Assembly: GCA_965267535.1 (NCBI GenBank)
Contig: OZ254082.1
Span: forward strand, 3,224,001-3,288,000
From: CAXBNB01 sp965267535
GTDB lineage: Bacteria > Bacteroidota > Bacteroidia > Cytophagales > Cyclobacteriaceae
Direction: 5' to 3'
DNA length: 64,000 nucleotides
Position 1 is the first letter of the stretch. Each line of letters opens with the position of its first letter. Positions 16,690 through 25,626 of the stretch are shown one piece after another. The position numbers and the translations under genes are program-made. Under the pieces are notes generated by a model. It saw nothing but the letters and a program-made list of their open reading frames with translations. It had not been told where the DNA came from and did not search any database.

Positions 16690-17258
16690 GCCTCCTGCAC
16701 AGCCGTTATTTCCCTGAGCACATTTTGGGCTTGTAGTATATGACGTTGATTGTGCCCAATCAAAAAACGGAGTGCATCGCCCAATTTGAAAGTTACTATC
16801 GGACCTATAGCCGAAGTGATTTTAACTTTGTTCAAATCCAACACCGCACATTGATCCAGCACATTTAAAAGTGATCGCTGATCGGCTAAAAACCGCTCCA
16901 TGGTATCTTTATGAGTGGTTACCTCGGGCACAAATTTGCTGATCGTTTTCATAGGCGAAGGAATGGTGCCGTCGGGCTTTGGTTTAATCATTTTTACAAA
17001 ATAACTCCCCAACCATCCGGGCCGAAACTGTACAGCCTGATCGTTTGGGATAGCTTTGGGTAATTTTTGACTAAACTGAGTGAGGTAATGTGCATCGGCT
17101 ATGTTGAGGTGCTCCAGGCACTCCAGCACACTCCATCGGTTTGGTGAAGGTCGGGCTGAAAGCTGATCGTAGGTGAGTGGTACAAACTGACTTTCTACTG
17201 TTTGTAAAATATTTTGGGTGTCTTCCCGCAGTTGATGAAGTAATTGCGCTCTTTCCAT
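16686..17258 (-). CDS. DinB family protein
   Basis: A 190-residue predicted four-helix bundle of the DinB/YfiT superfamily. The N-terminal part has RWSVLECLEHLNIADAHYL, with the metal-type His at the HLNIAD site, and the C-terminal part has FLIGHNQRHILQAQNVL with the other two His. The fold usually carries a divalent metal held by three His and includes thiol transferases (BshC partners, mycothiol-dependent enzymes) as well as uncharacterised proteins. The substrate is unknown. It lies downstream of a Crp/Fnr regulator on the same strand, 66 bases apart, and may be transcribed with it. Confidence 0.82.
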   Translation of the reverse strand: MERAQLLHQLREDTQNILQTVESQFVPLTYDQLSARPSPNRWSVLECLEHLNIADAHYLTQFSQKLPKAIPNDQAVQFRPGWLGSYFVKMIKPKPDGTIPSPMKTISKFVPEVTTHKDTMERFLADQRSLLNVLDQCAVLDLNKVKITSAIGPIVTFKLGDALRFLIGHNQRHILQAQNVLREITAVQEA

Positions 17259-17324
17259 GTCGTCTTTTTTTTAGCAAAGGTGAGCATCCTTACCTTCTTT
17301 TGTCTTGATCTAAATCAAGATCGT

Positions 17325-17957
17325 TTAGTAGTCTGTCATCTTTAAGCGGCGCATTCTGCTAAATGTTTCAGGAGTCATACCCAGGTATGATGCTAAATGC
17401 TTCTGGGGTACTAGCTGAAAGATATGCGGGCTTTGCTGCATCAGACGATCGAAACGCTCCTCAGCACTGTAGCTTCTTACTTCCACCTGCCTTCTACCTA
17501 TGCCTATCAGTATGTTGGCATTGAATTTTCGCCCCCAGCGCTCTACAGATTTGTATTTATCGTAAAGAGCCATCATATCTGCAAAGCCAATTCGAAGTAC
17601 TTGCGTATCTGCCAGTGCCTGAATGTTCCAATCGGTAAGCGACTGTTCTAAGAAGGAATCATAAGCTCCGGAAAAATCGCCATCGTATGAAAACCCGATA
17701 CTGACCTCTACACCTCCATTGAGCACAAAGGCACGTAATATACCTGAGTGCACAAAATAAAAGTACCGCTCTACCTGCCCACTTCGGATCAGGTAGTTGT
17801 TTTTGGAAATAACATGCTCGGACCAGTTACCGGAAAAATCAGCCCACTCTGTTTCAGACAGGGTGCTCAATGAAGACACCACTGTACGCAAGTGTTCGAA
17901 GATAGAAATAGATTTCAAATCGCACCTGTTGTGTTTTCCGATCAAATAGTCACCCAC
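17325..17957 (-). CDS. Crp/Fnr family transcriptional regulator
   Basis: A 210-residue regulator with an N-terminal cyclic-nucleotide-binding-like jelly roll (ISKNNYLIRSGQVERYFYFVHSGILRAFV) and a C-terminal winged helix (QKHLASYLGMTPETFSRMRRL). There is no Fnr cysteine cluster. The start is a GTG at 17957 that overlaps the end of the upstream oxidoreductase by 16 bases; a TTG at 17945 is an alternative, and no ATG precedes the conserved core. Overlap suggests co-expression with the oxidoreductase. The target genes and ligand are unknown. Confidence 0.85.
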   Translation of the reverse strand: MGDYLIGKHNRCDLKSISIFEHLRTVVSSLSTLSETEWADFSGNWSEHVISKNNYLIRSGQVERYFYFVHSGILRAFVLNGGVEVSIGFSYDGDFSGAYDSFLEQSLTDWNIQALADTQVLRIGFADMMALYDKYKSVERWGRKFNANILIGIGRRQVEVRSYSAEERFDRLMQQSPHIFQLVPQKHLASYLGMTPETFSRMRRLKMTDY

Positions 17958-18940
17958 TCAGCTTCGCGAGCGCTGTGAACCAGCGCATCTATGATCTTCA
18001 TGTTGCCCAATGCATCGTTGAGGTAAGCGTGCATATCGGTATCGTTGTGTATACAGGCTGCAAATGCGTCCACCTCCAACGCATACTGATTGGCAGGGCC
18101 ACAGGTAAAGACTTCTGTGCAGCTTTCGCTACTCAGATGTACCTCACAAGAATCTCCTTCCGGAGCGTTTACCGGTATTTTCACTTCTATAAATCCTTTG
18201 GCTCCATGTATGGTACAGCGTTGATACCTGGCCAGCTGCGTGGAGCAGGTAAATGTAGCGGTGCGCCCATGATCAAAAGTCATAATAGCAGAAGTAAGTC
18301 TGTCGGTTTGCATTTCCGGATCTTTTTCCATCACGCCGGTCACTTTAAGGGGCTCTGCTTTCAGTACAAACTTGGGAATGGAAATGCAGTAACAGCCGAT
18401 ATCCATGAGTGCCCCTCCTCCTACTTCTACCCGATTGCGAATGTTGTTGGGGTCGGTATTGAAATAGGAGAAAAACATATTGACTGTTTTCACATCGCCT
18501 ATCACCTCCTCGTCCAGCAGTTCTCTTACCTTGATCCACTGAGGGTGAAATTTGTACATAAAAGCCTCCATCACCTTGAGCTCCGGATGCTTTACCGTTT
18601 CGTCGAGGAGCAGGCGTGTCTGACTGGCGTTGAGACCTATCGGTTTTTCGCACAACACATGCTTACCGGCTTGCAAGGCCTTGATGCTCCACTCGATATG
18701 AAGGTGATTGGGCAATGGGTTGTAAATCACATCCACATCGGCATCTGCCAGCAACGCATCGTACGAATCGTATACTTTTTCTATGCTGTGATCTTTGGCT
18801 ATTTGCTGAGCTTTGTCCACATTGGCTGAGCCAATAGCCGCCACTATACCGGTTTTAGATTGCTGAATAGCAGGAATGAGCTTGTCCCAGCCTATTTTGG
18901 CTGTACTAAGCACTCCCCATCTTATTTTTTTATTTCCCAT
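17942..18940 (-). CDS. Gfo/Idh/MocA family NAD(P)-dependent oxidoreductase
   Basis: A 332-residue cytoplasmic dehydrogenase. An N-terminal Rossmann domain (IRWGVLSTAKIGWDKLIPAI) leads to the EKP motif (HVLCEKPIGLN), where the Lys is the usual catalytic or substrate-binding residue. The C-terminal domain contains GGGALMDIGCYCISIPKFVL with the conserved Asp-Ile-Gly-x-Tyr segment. It resembles the dihydrodiol/1,5-anhydrofructose/xylose dehydrogenase-like branch, which oxidises or reduces sugars; the substrate is not known. The ATG at 18940 is preferred over a TTG at 18994, because the longer form adds 18 unrelated residues. It sits between a sulfatase and a Crp/Fnr regulator. Confidence 0.88.
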   Translation of the reverse strand: MGNKKIRWGVLSTAKIGWDKLIPAIQQSKTGIVAAIGSANVDKAQQIAKDHSIEKVYDSYDALLADADVDVIYNPLPNHLHIEWSIKALQAGKHVLCEKPIGLNASQTRLLLDETVKHPELKVMEAFMYKFHPQWIKVRELLDEEVIGDVKTVNMFFSYFNTDPNNIRNRVEVGGGALMDIGCYCISIPKFVLKAEPLKVTGVMEKDPEMQTDRLTSAIMTFDHGRTATFTCSTQLARYQRCTIHGAKGFIEVKIPVNAPEGDSCEVHLSSESCTEVFTCGPANQYALEVDAFAACIHNDTDMHAYLNDALGNMKIIDALVHSAREAEWVTI

Positions 18941-18955
18941 GAGTTTCGTTTTTCT

Positions 18956-18988
18956 CTCCGACTGACAACACCTCTCTGTCAGTCGGAG
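18956..18988. other. Perfect 12-bp inverted repeat (stem-loop) between sulfatase and oxidoreductase
   Basis: Arms CTCCGACTGACA (18956-18967) and TGTCAGTCGGAG (18977-18988) are perfectly complementary around a 9-base loop. There is no T run on either side, so it is not a standard terminator. It may act as an RNA-processing or 3'-stabilising hairpin behind the sulfatase, or as an operator. Confidence 0.6.
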
Positions 18989-19000
18989 GTTCAAGTTAAT

Positions 19001-20530
19001 TTACATCACGGAAGAATACAACTCACTCAGGTCCAGATTATCGTTATATACTTTTTGCATGGATATCAACTGGTCAAACAGCGTCTTTACTTTCTGCACA
19101 TACTCCGGATTCTGTGCCAGATTGTTCATTTCTTCCGGGTCATTTTTCAGGTCAAAAAGCTGTATGGTTTCTGCTTTAGGAAATACCAACAGCTTAAACC
19201 CGTCTTTGCGTATCATCCGTTGATAATCGACATAGCAACCGTACACACCATCGTAGTAGCTTTCTTTGCGTTTACCTGCCACTATGTCCATAAAGCTATT
19301 GAACTCCACATGATCGGGTTTTTCTATCCCGGCCAGATCGAGGCTGGTAGCCATCACATCCTGCAGGTATACATCCTGCTCAAACTTTTTACCCTGGGGT
19401 ATATCTGGGCCCATCACCATGAGCGGTACGCGTATGCTGTGATCGTATAAGCTCTGCTTACCCAACAGCCCGTGCTGCCCTACAGACAAGCCATGGTCGG
19501 AAGTAAAAAAGACATACGTGTTGTCTAACTGGCCAGCTTTTTCGAGTGCATCTACGATTTTACCGATCTGTTCGTCGAGGTGCGTAATGATGGCATAGTA
19601 TTCCTGCCGGTGTTTTTTGACAGCATACGCTGTGCGTGGAAATGGAGCCAATGCTTCATCGCGCAATCCCCTATTGTTACCTATTTCGTTTTTAAGGGGA
19701 TGTTCGGGCTGAAAAGAGGCTGGCAGGGATATATTTTCCAAAGGGTACATATCTACAAAAGACTGTGGTGCCTGACGGGGATCGTGCGGAGCATTAAAAG
19801 CCAGATACATAAAAAACGGATCCTCTTTGGTGGTAGCTTCTTCTAAAAAGCCAAGTGCATCGTCTTTCACTACTTCACTCCAGTGCTTACCTCCTTGCCA
19901 AAAGCCTCCGTGTACTGTGTCGGCCGGATTCCAGCTGTTGTCGTCTTTGCTCAATGGCCTGCCATAGCCTATTGGCATGTATTTATTCCAGTCTTCGTCT
20001 TTGCCTGATTCTTCTTTCCATTTTTTTATGGCTTTGCCCAGTTCGCCCCGTCGATCGCCCGGCATACCGGGCCGCTCATTTGCCACCTTGTCAAACACCT
20101 GCTTGGAGGGTGCCTGCACATGCCACTTGCCACTCATGTAAGTATTGTAGCCATTAGCTGCCATAATACGCCCCCAGGTTTGCGCCATAGCTGTAGAGTC
20201 TCGATCTCTCCACAGGGGTTCCTGTGCTTTGGCGTTCCAGACAAAGCGTCCGGAAACCATCATGGAACGGGATGCCACACAAACTGCTCCGTGCCACCCT
20301 CCCATATTGTAGGCGTGGGTAAATGTGCTACCCATGCTAACCAATTTGTCGAGATTGGGGGTAATTATCTCCTGATTTCCCAATGCCCGAATGCTTTCAT
20401 ACGTCTGGTCGTCGGTGTATAATAAGACAATGTTGGGGCGTTTCTTCGTTTGCTCCTCCTGCTTGCCCTGGCCACAGCCCAATAATACAATAGCCAGCAC
20501 TGCCAGCATCCAGTTTGTTTTCATGATCAT
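19001..20530 (-). CDS. Sulfatase (S1 family), lipoprotein
   Basis: A 509-residue arylsulfatase-superfamily enzyme. The signal ends in a lipobox with Cys19 (VLLGCG), placing it in the periplasm or outer membrane. Metal site YTDDQTYES is at about 38-46. The formylglycine signature CVASRSMMVSGR starts at Cys84, so activity needs a maturase encoded elsewhere. Other motifs are GKWHVQ, NAPHDPRQAP and FTSDHGLSVGQHGLLGKQSLYDHSIRVPL. It hydrolyses sulfate esters, in Bacteroidota usually of polysaccharides; the exact substrate is not set by these motifs. ATG at 20530 or 20524 are both possible. No SusC/D neighbour is present. Confidence 0.93.
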   Translation of the reverse strand: MIMKTNWMLAVLAIVLLGCGQGKQEEQTKKRPNIVLLYTDDQTYESIRALGNQEIITPNLDKLVSMGSTFTHAYNMGGWHGAVCVASRSMMVSGRFVWNAKAQEPLWRDRDSTAMAQTWGRIMAANGYNTYMSGKWHVQAPSKQVFDKVANERPGMPGDRRGELGKAIKKWKEESGKDEDWNKYMPIGYGRPLSKDDNSWNPADTVHGGFWQGGKHWSEVVKDDALGFLEEATTKEDPFFMYLAFNAPHDPRQAPQSFVDMYPLENISLPASFQPEHPLKNEIGNNRGLRDEALAPFPRTAYAVKKHRQEYYAIITHLDEQIGKIVDALEKAGQLDNTYVFFTSDHGLSVGQHGLLGKQSLYDHSIRVPLMVMGPDIPQGKKFEQDVYLQDVMATSLDLAGIEKPDHVEFNSFMDIVAGKRKESYYDGVYGCYVDYQRMIRKDGFKLLVFPKAETIQLFDLKNDPEEMNNLAQNPEYVQKVKTLFDQLISMQKVYNDNLDLSELYSSVM

Positions 20531-20695
20531 AAGTAGTGTTTGTTTAGATAGTTCTGGTATTTATCCTGCCTTTCGGCAAAATAAACCTGAAAGTAAACTA
20601 TTCTGCTTCTCTCTAACCAATATTATTTTGATTTTCAAAGATACTATCATTGCTCTGCTGTACCGCCTTTCTTGTTTTTCATCAGTACTCATACA

Positions 20696-20740
20696 CCGCA
20701 CAGCTAACACAGCTGAGACTTTCTTAGCTGATCCTAGTTA
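20696..20740 (+). repeat. Degenerate copy of the dispersed intergenic repeat (weak)
   Basis: This stretch before the acetoacetate-CoA ligase gene shares the order CCG-x3-AGCTAACA ... CTTTCT-AGC-GA-CC with the right part of the copies at 22804 and 35537, on the same strand. Similarity is partial and could be chance. Confidence 0.35.
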
Positions 20741-20754
20741 TTTATATTTATAGC

Positions 20755-22719
20755 ATGACAGCACAACACCTACTTTGGCAACCCGATAAAACATTTATCG
20801 AAGGCTCGCATCTCAGACAATATCAAAACTGGCTACACCAGCACTATCAATTGACTTTCAGCGATTATCCTTCTCTCTGGCAGTGGTCTGTAGATCATAT
20901 CGACACCTTTTGGGAATCGGTGTGGAAATACTTCAATATCATAGAGCACTCTCCCTACCAGAAGGTACTTTCCTCCCATCAGATGCCTGGAGCGGTTTGG
21001 TTTGAGGGAGCCTCTCTAAATTACGCTGAACATATTTTTCGCAAGCAAACCCAGGACAAACCCGCTTTGTATTTTGCCAGTGAAACACAGTCTCCCTCAG
21101 CATTGTCGTGGGACGCGCTACACCAACAGGTAGCTGCCGTAAGGCAATACCTTATCGAGCTGGGCGTGAAAAAGGGGGACTGCATAGCTGCATACCTCCC
21201 CAACATCCCGGAAGCAATTGTAGCTTTTCTCGCCACAAATTCACTGGGAGCTATTTGGACATGCTGTTCTCCTGACTTTGGCCCCAACACGGTGAAAGAC
21301 AGGTTTGAACAGGTGCAACCCAAAGTACTGTTTGCTATAAACGAGTATCACTACAACGGCAAGACCATTCCACGAAAAGCAGAGGTAGAAGAAATTGCCC
21401 GACAGATTCAAAGTATAGGCCATACCATACACATCCCCAATACGGGTGAAACGTCACTCTCTCCAATCACGCGTGCCAAAAACAGCCTCTGGTCGGATGT
21501 AATTCAACAAAAAACTCCTCCATTGGCTTTTGAGCCTGTATCTTTCGATCACCCTGTATGGGTACTGTACTCATCCGGTACTACCGGCAAACCAAAGGCT
21601 ATCACGCACTCAAACGGAGGAGTCTTACTCGAGCACCTGAAGTATCTCCACTTCCACAATGACGTAAAGGCAGGGGAGCATTTTTTTTGGTTTACCACCA
21701 CAGGCTGGATGATGTGGAATTTCCTGCAGGCTAGTATGCTCGCCGGAGGTATACCCGTACTCTACGATGGCAGCCCGGCCTACCCCAACCTCGATAAGCT
21801 ATGGCAACTGGCAGAATCCCTGCCCATACATCATTTTGGCACCAGTGCTCCCTACCTTACAGCCTGTATGAAGAAAAAAATGTCGCCGGGGAAAACACAC
21901 AACCTCGGGGCACTGCGATCGATAGGCTCTACCGGAGCTCCTTTACCTCCGGAGGTTTTTGAGTGGGTATACGATGACATACACCCCAATATCTGGTTGT
22001 GTTCTATGAGTGGTGGCACAGATGTATGCACCGCTTTTGTGGGGGGATGCCCGGGTATGCCCGTATACAAAGGCGCTATACAGGGGCGGGCACTGGGGTG
22101 CGCGCTCTATGCCTACAACGAAGAAGGCAGCCCCATAACCGGCAGCCTCGGAGAAATGGTAATCGAAAAACCCATGCCTTCTATGCCGGTGTTTTTCTGG
22201 GGCGACCCTCAAAACGAACGATACAAAGAAAGCTATTTTCAGTCATATCCCGGAAAATGGTGCCACGGTGACTGGATAGAAATCTACAACAATGGCAGCC
22301 TGAAAATACAGGGAAGAAGTGATGCTACCCTCAACCGAAAAGGCATACGCATAGGCACTGCTGAAATTTATGCCGTACTGGATCGATTGGATGGTCTGGC
22401 GGATAGTCTGGTAGTTGATCTGGAAAAACCCAATGGAGACGACCAGATGATCCTCTTCGCGGTGTTCTCTACCGACGACCATGAAAACACAACTGCGGTG
22501 CTAAAAAAAGCACTGCGTGAACAATGCTCTCCCCGTCATGTGCCTGATCATGTGGTAGCTGTAGAAGATATTCCCTACACACTGAGCGGCAAGAAGATGG
22601 AAATACCTGTAAAAAAAGCGCTGATGGGCATGGACATAAGCAAAAGCGTAAATCCCGACGCAGTACGCAACCCGTCTGCGTTGCAGTTTTTTCAGAAATT
22701 TGATGTAAAAAAGCTGTAA
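20755..22719 (+). CDS. Acetoacetate-CoA ligase (acetoacetyl-CoA synthetase)
   Basis: A 654-residue ANL-family ligase that activates acetoacetate with ATP and CoA, letting the cell use ketone bodies or recover polyhydroxybutyrate and leucine breakdown products. The N-terminal part (DTFWESVWKYF, PGAVWFEGASLNYAEHIF) is typical of AacS-type synthetases. The ATP-binding P-loop is LYSSGTTGKPKA at about 270, and the C-terminal region has GRSDATLNRKGIRIGTAEIY with the catalytic Lys near TLSGKKMEIPVK. Length fits the family. A TATATTTA -7-like box ends 4 bases before the ATG. It is a single-gene unit, unrelated in function to its neighbours. Confidence 0.95.
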   Translation: MTAQHLLWQPDKTFIEGSHLRQYQNWLHQHYQLTFSDYPSLWQWSVDHIDTFWESVWKYFNIIEHSPYQKVLSSHQMPGAVWFEGASLNYAEHIFRKQTQDKPALYFASETQSPSALSWDALHQQVAAVRQYLIELGVKKGDCIAAYLPNIPEAIVAFLATNSLGAIWTCCSPDFGPNTVKDRFEQVQPKVLFAINEYHYNGKTIPRKAEVEEIARQIQSIGHTIHIPNTGETSLSPITRAKNSLWSDVIQQKTPPLAFEPVSFDHPVWVLYSSGTTGKPKAITHSNGGVLLEHLKYLHFHNDVKAGEHFFWFTTTGWMMWNFLQASMLAGGIPVLYDGSPAYPNLDKLWQLAESLPIHHFGTSAPYLTACMKKKMSPGKTHNLGALRSIGSTGAPLPPEVFEWVYDDIHPNIWLCSMSGGTDVCTAFVGGCPGMPVYKGAIQGRALGCALYAYNEEGSPITGSLGEMVIEKPMPSMPVFFWGDPQNERYKESYFQSYPGKWCHGDWIEIYNNGSLKIQGRSDATLNRKGIRIGTAEIYAVLDRLDGLADSLVVDLEKPNGDDQMILFAVFSTDDHENTTAVLKKALREQCSPRHVPDHVVAVEDIPYTLSGKKMEIPVKKALMGMDISKSVNPDAVRNPSALQFFQKFDVKKL

Positions 22720-22726
22720 GCATCTG

Positions 22727-22868
22727 CTTTTTAAGCAAAATGTACGATTTTTCGTGCAACAAAAAACCAACAAGGGTCTCTTTGGGCTAGGGGCGAAGCA
22801 TTCGTATACATTTTCACCTCACCTGCCGTGTAGCTATCATACCTGATCCTTTCTCAGCTGAGCCTTAT
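22727..22868 (+). repeat. Dispersed intergenic repeat, strong copy 1
   Basis: A non-coding block just after the acetoacetate-CoA ligase stop. Its first 34 bases match 29/34 with 35427-35460. Its last 61 bases (22804-22864) match 53/61 with 35537-35597, on the same strand; the middle differs in sequence and length. The right part contains a CTCAGCTGAG palindrome. No open frame is shared by the copies. Confidence 0.72.
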
Positions 22869-22887
22869 AAACTAACTACCCAGACAC

Positions 22888-22930
22888 AAAAAAAACCGGA
22901 CACCATACCTCAAAGGTACAGGCCCGGCAT
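22888..22930 (-). terminator. Terminator of the sialidase-symporter-aldolase operon
   Basis: On the minus strand an outer CCGG/CCGG stem (22924-22927 with 22896-22899) and an inner TACCT/AGGTA stem are followed by a run of eight T (22888-22895 on the complement). It lies 45 bases past the sialidase-like gene stop. Confidence 0.75.
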
Positions 22931-22974
22931 ATCATCCATGGATTGTTGTGTTTAGGGGGTCGGTTTAGGGTTTT

Positions 22975-24078
22975 TTAAAGTTTATCAGGGTCGATCACTA
23001 CATGCTTGACTGACAACCGCTGATACGTGTAGGTAATATACACCAATCCATCATCACCTTGTATGATTGCCGGATAAGAATATTCTCCGTCTTGTTTTTC
23101 CAGCGTCATCACAGGCTTCCATTGCTTACCGTCTGTAGATATTGCCAGATTCAGCATCTCCCTGCCGTTTGGAAATCCTCCCACTCTTATCGTGTGGTTG
23201 TATATCAGCAGCTGACGGCCATCGGCCAATGTCACAGCGTCAGTTCCGGAATTGGGATTGGGCAGGTGCGTGGCTGTCATCTCCGACCAGGTCTTGCCTC
23301 CATCGTAAGACCAGCTCTGAGATACTACCTGCTGTCTGGTTCTGCACAGCACCTGTAGCGTATTATCTCCATGAAACAAAATACTAGGCTGTATCGCATC
23401 AAAAGCCACCCCGTCGTTGATATAATCACTGGCTGTCCACGTTTTACCATTGTCGGTTGATGTTTCAAAATACACCCGCCAAAATGTTTCGTCATTTTCA
23501 TCTTCGTATTCTATACTGGTAGGATTAATGATGGTACCATCACTAAGCTGTTCAGGTTTGTTTTTAATCGGCCCAAGTAATGGTCCATGCTTTCCTTTGC
23601 CCAGCTTTTTGGGTTTAGACCAGGTCTGCCCCCCGTCGGTCGAGGTGATAAGCATACCCCACCACTCTCGCGGGTTTGGCCCTACTTTGTAAAAAAGCAT
23701 CAGAGGTCCTTGTTTGGGCTGAAAAAGAACAGGATTCCAGCAAGGGTATCGCAATTTCTTGTTTTGCACTCCGTTTGCCACTTCTACCGGCCGGCTCCAG
23801 GATCCTGTCGTATTTCTGGATACCCATATTCCTACATCCTTGTGTCGCTCATGGGTGCCACCAAACCACGCCGCAATCAGGCCTCCGTCTATCTGCTCTA
23901 AGGTGGACGCATGACATTCTGGAGTGGGTTTATTATCCAGCGGATAAATCAATTCGCTTTTGATAAACGCCCCCTGTCCGGGTTTTGCCAAAGGAGGAAG
24001 GCTTTCATTTTGTGCCTGACTCTGAACAGACAACACAATCAACCCTAGTGCCAGCAGTGAATAAACTATACGATGCAT
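22975..24078 (-). CDS. Secreted BNR/sialidase-family propeller protein
   Basis: A 367-residue exported protein with an N-terminal signal (MHRIVYSLLALGLIVLSVQSQAQ) and a six-bladed sialidase-like propeller. Four Asp-box motifs are visible (STDGGQTWS, STDNGKTWT, SYDGGKTWS, STDGKQWK). There is an N-terminal PECHASTLEQIDGGLIAAWFGGTHE segment of the kind seen in BNR-repeat proteins with exo-hydrolase annotation. Classical sialidase Arg triads are not clearly identifiable, so the true substrate is uncertain. It is last in an operon with a Na+/solute symporter and a DapA/NanA-type aldolase, an arrangement resembling sialic or other keto-sugar acid scavenging. Confidence 0.82.
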   Translation of the reverse strand: MHRIVYSLLALGLIVLSVQSQAQNESLPPLAKPGQGAFIKSELIYPLDNKPTPECHASTLEQIDGGLIAAWFGGTHERHKDVGIWVSRNTTGSWSRPVEVANGVQNKKLRYPCWNPVLFQPKQGPLMLFYKVGPNPREWWGMLITSTDGGQTWSKPKKLGKGKHGPLLGPIKNKPEQLSDGTIINPTSIEYEDENDETFWRVYFETSTDNGKTWTASDYINDGVAFDAIQPSILFHGDNTLQVLCRTRQQVVSQSWSYDGGKTWSEMTATHLPNPNSGTDAVTLADGRQLLIYNHTIRVGGFPNGREMLNLAISTDGKQWKPVMTLEKQDGEYSYPAIIQGDDGLVYITYTYQRLSVKHVVIDPDKL

Positions 24079-24108
24079 GTGATTTGAATAATTTGATTAA
24101 AAATAGTT

Positions 24109-25578
24109 TTAGTCTTTTTTCAAAAAAGAGCCCACAACAAACCCAACCAGGAAAATAGTAGTGGTGCCAAACACTATGGTAAGGTAAGTATGAAACTGAC
24201 TTCCAATAGATTCAGGCCCTAAGAATAAATTGGAAAGACTGAGCCATATTACGACCACCAGCCCCACTACTACTCCTGTGATTGCTCCTTTTACATTTTT
24301 TACTTTCGAAAAAGCCCCAAGCAAGAAAAGCCCCAGCATGCCGCCGCTAAATATAGACGCTAGTTTCCACCAGGCATCCAGAGCACTCTTTACGTTGATC
24401 ATGGCTATGCCTATGACAATACCTATCAGGCTGATAATAAATGATGCTGTATATAACACTTTCATTTTTTGCTTATCCGTAATTTCCCTGCCTACATACT
24501 TTTGATAGTAGTCGGTCAGGAAAACAGTAGCGGCACTGTTGTAGCTGGTAGAAATAGTACTCATACCAGCCGCAAAGATGGAGGCGATGAGCAGCCCTGT
24601 GATACCCGCGGGTAACTGGGTAGCGATGAAGTGAGGAAAAACGCTATCGCTTTTTTCCAGACTCTGCAGCTCAGGCGGCAGCACAGCTGCTCCTGCCTGA
24701 TAGTAGGCATACAACGCTGTACCTATAAATAAAAACAACATCGAAACCGGCAGATAAAGCATACCACCCCAAAATGCCGATTTTTTTGCTTCGGCCTCAG
24801 TGGGTGCAAGCATGTAGCGTTGTACATAGTTTTGATCCACTCCGTAGTTCTGTAGATTGATAAATACACCGTATACAAGCACTACCCAAAACGTAGGTTG
24901 TGACAAATCAAGTCCAAAACTTCCCAGGCTAAATTTGTCGTTGGCTTGTGCTATTTCAAACACCTGCCCCGGTCCCTGAGGCATACCAAAGAGTATAAAA
25001 CCCAAACACACAACCGCTCCCACAATAAGTACAATACCCTGAATAGCATCGGCCCAAACCACTGCCTGTATACCACCCATAACTGAATACACCATCACTA
25101 CCAGACCGGTAACGGCTATTACCACTACTATGTCCCAGCCAAATATAGCATTGAGTGTAAGTGCCATCAGATACAAAATAGTGCCTATCCGCATAAGCTG
25201 TGTGAGCAGATACATAGTAGAGGCATAAACTCTGGCCCAGGACCCAAACCGCTGCTCAAGATAGGTATAGGCCGAGGGGCTGTTTACCCGACGATACAAC
25301 GGCACAAAAATTCGAATAGCCACAAATGCTGCTATCGGAAGTGACAAGCTGAAAACAAAAGAATTCCAGTTGCTTTGATAAGCGATACCCGGCAAAGCCA
25401 GATAGCTGATACTGCTTACGAACGTAGCAAAAATAGACAAGGTCACCACCCAGGAAGGGATTCGCTGGTTGCCTAAAGTAAATGCTTCCGAAGACTTGTT
25501 TTTTCCATAAAAAAGCCCTCCGACACTTACCATGGCTATCATATAAATTAAAAATACGGCCAGGTCTAAACTATTCAT
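24109..25578 (-). CDS. Sodium:solute symporter (SSS family)
   Basis: A 489-residue inner-membrane transporter with about 13 hydrophobic segments. SSS-type signatures include FATFVSSISYLALPGIAYQSNW in the first third, GGIQAVVWADAIQGIVLIVGA, and the LLIASIFAAGMSTISTSYNSAATVFLTDYY segment that matches the Na+-binding core of the family. The length is normal. It most likely imports the sugar acid released by the adjacent propeller protein for the downstream aldolase. The 30- and 48-base gaps to its neighbours indicate a shared transcript. Exact substrate cannot be read from sequence; relatives carry sialic acid, glucose or carboxylates. Confidence 0.92.
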   Translation of the reverse strand: MNSLDLAVFLIYMIAMVSVGGLFYGKNKSSEAFTLGNQRIPSWVVTLSIFATFVSSISYLALPGIAYQSNWNSFVFSLSLPIAAFVAIRIFVPLYRRVNSPSAYTYLEQRFGSWARVYASTMYLLTQLMRIGTILYLMALTLNAIFGWDIVVVIAVTGLVVMVYSVMGGIQAVVWADAIQGIVLIVGAVVCLGFILFGMPQGPGQVFEIAQANDKFSLGSFGLDLSQPTFWVVLVYGVFINLQNYGVDQNYVQRYMLAPTEAEAKKSAFWGGMLYLPVSMLFLFIGTALYAYYQAGAAVLPPELQSLEKSDSVFPHFIATQLPAGITGLLIASIFAAGMSTISTSYNSAATVFLTDYYQKYVGREITDKQKMKVLYTASFIISLIGIVIGIAMINVKSALDAWWKLASIFSGGMLGLFLLGAFSKVKNVKGAITGVVVGLVVVIWLSLSNLFLGPESIGSQFHTYLTIVFGTTTIFLVGFVVGSFLKKD

Positions 25579-25626
25579 AAGCAGATTTTAGATTTAATAA
25601 GTTGGAATAATATCGAAACTGACAAC

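Noticed and set aside
22975..24078. True neuraminidase assignment
   Set aside because: Asp boxes are clear but the Arg triad and catalytic Tyr/Glu pair could not be confirmed, so only sialidase-like is claimed.
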